A stretch of 5,340 bases of DNA from a bacterium. Lineage in GTDB: Bacteria; Pseudomonadota; Alphaproteobacteria; Rhizobiales; Xanthobacteraceae. Each line of letters opens with the position of its first letter. The stretch's first letter is position 1. The translations under genes and the position numbers were made by a program. The stretch covers positions 1 through 5,340 of the forward strand of contig JAQSDT010000799.1 of NCBI GenBank assembly GCA_029946075.1, read 5' to 3'. Of the stretch, positions 5,230-5,340 are shown piece by piece. The notes below the pieces were generated by a model. That model made no database searches. It had not been told where the DNA came from and saw only the letters and a program-made list of their open reading frames with translations.

Positions 5230-5340
5230 GTGTCCGGCCTGCGCAGTGCCAGGGGTTGGCAGGTCGCCATGATCGGGCTCGGCAGCGCGACCGCGCAGCT
5301 CGATACGTCCGTCAACATCGCCTTCCCCGCCATCACCCGC
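5230..5340 (+). CDS. MFS transporter, DHA2 (EmrB/QacA)-like, 5' part only
   Basis: The frame from GTG at 5230 stays open to the window edge, giving 37 residues that begin VSGLRSARGWQVAMIGLGSA and continue through LDTSVNIAFPAITR. The first hydrophobic helix carrying a Leu-Asp-x-Ser/Thr-Val-Asn-(Ile/Val)-Ala-x-Pro pattern (Asp25, Asn29, Pro33) is characteristic of the first transmembrane segment of 14-TM drug/proton antiporters of the DHA2 family. Such proteins export drugs or other small molecules across the inner membrane. The GTG is 2 bp after the MBL stop codon and has no clear Shine-Dalgarno, so translational coupling is likely. The in-frame ATG at 5269 would cut into the first helix and is less likely. 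The gene continues beyond the window. Confidence 0.75.
   Translation, partial: MSGLRSARGWQVAMIGLGSATAQLDTSVNIAFPAITR

Overview
The window is high-GC DNA with the codon use and gene density of a soil alphaproteobacterium. The best guess is the Bradyrhizobium/Rhodopseudomonas/Nitrobacter group (Nitrobacteraceae). This rests on the protein flavour and on an intergenic repeat between 1132 and 1280 that resembles a dispersed repeat of that group. No database was searched, so genus and gene names are recognition, not matches.

Layout. (1) Positions 1-1128, + strand: a promoter with an embedded perfect 16-bp palindrome, then a DUF1348 (NTF2-like) protein and, 4 bp later, a TetR regulator of LmrA/YxaF type. 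This looks like a self-regulated two-gene operon. (2) Positions 1129-1294: a 166-bp convergent gap filled by a palindrome-rich intergenic repeat. (3) Positions 1295-2697: a beta-class-like glutathione S-transferase (- strand) and a second TetR/AcrR regulator (+ strand), divergent across a 104-bp AT-rich region with a 19-bp inverted repeat. (4) Positions 2710-3969, - strand: a 12-TM MFS transporter converging on the second TetR gene with a 12-bp gap. (5) Positions 3970-4204: a 235-bp divergent regulatory region. (6) Positions 4205-5340, + strand: an MBL-fold metallo-hydrolase with a C-terminal winged-helix-like region, followed 2 bp later by the start of a DHA2-type MFS exporter that runs off the window.

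How the parts may work together. The two TetR genes each sit beside a plausible target: one downstream of DUF1348, one divergent from the GST. GST, MBL hydrolase and exporters fit a small-molecule detoxification and efflux neighbourhood, but nothing shows that the three units form one pathway. No RNA gene, CRISPR array, insertion sequence or phage gene was seen. I do not see a clearly new biological system. The most concrete leads are the two inverted repeats that look like TetR operators, the repeat element, and the MBL-MFS gene pair.
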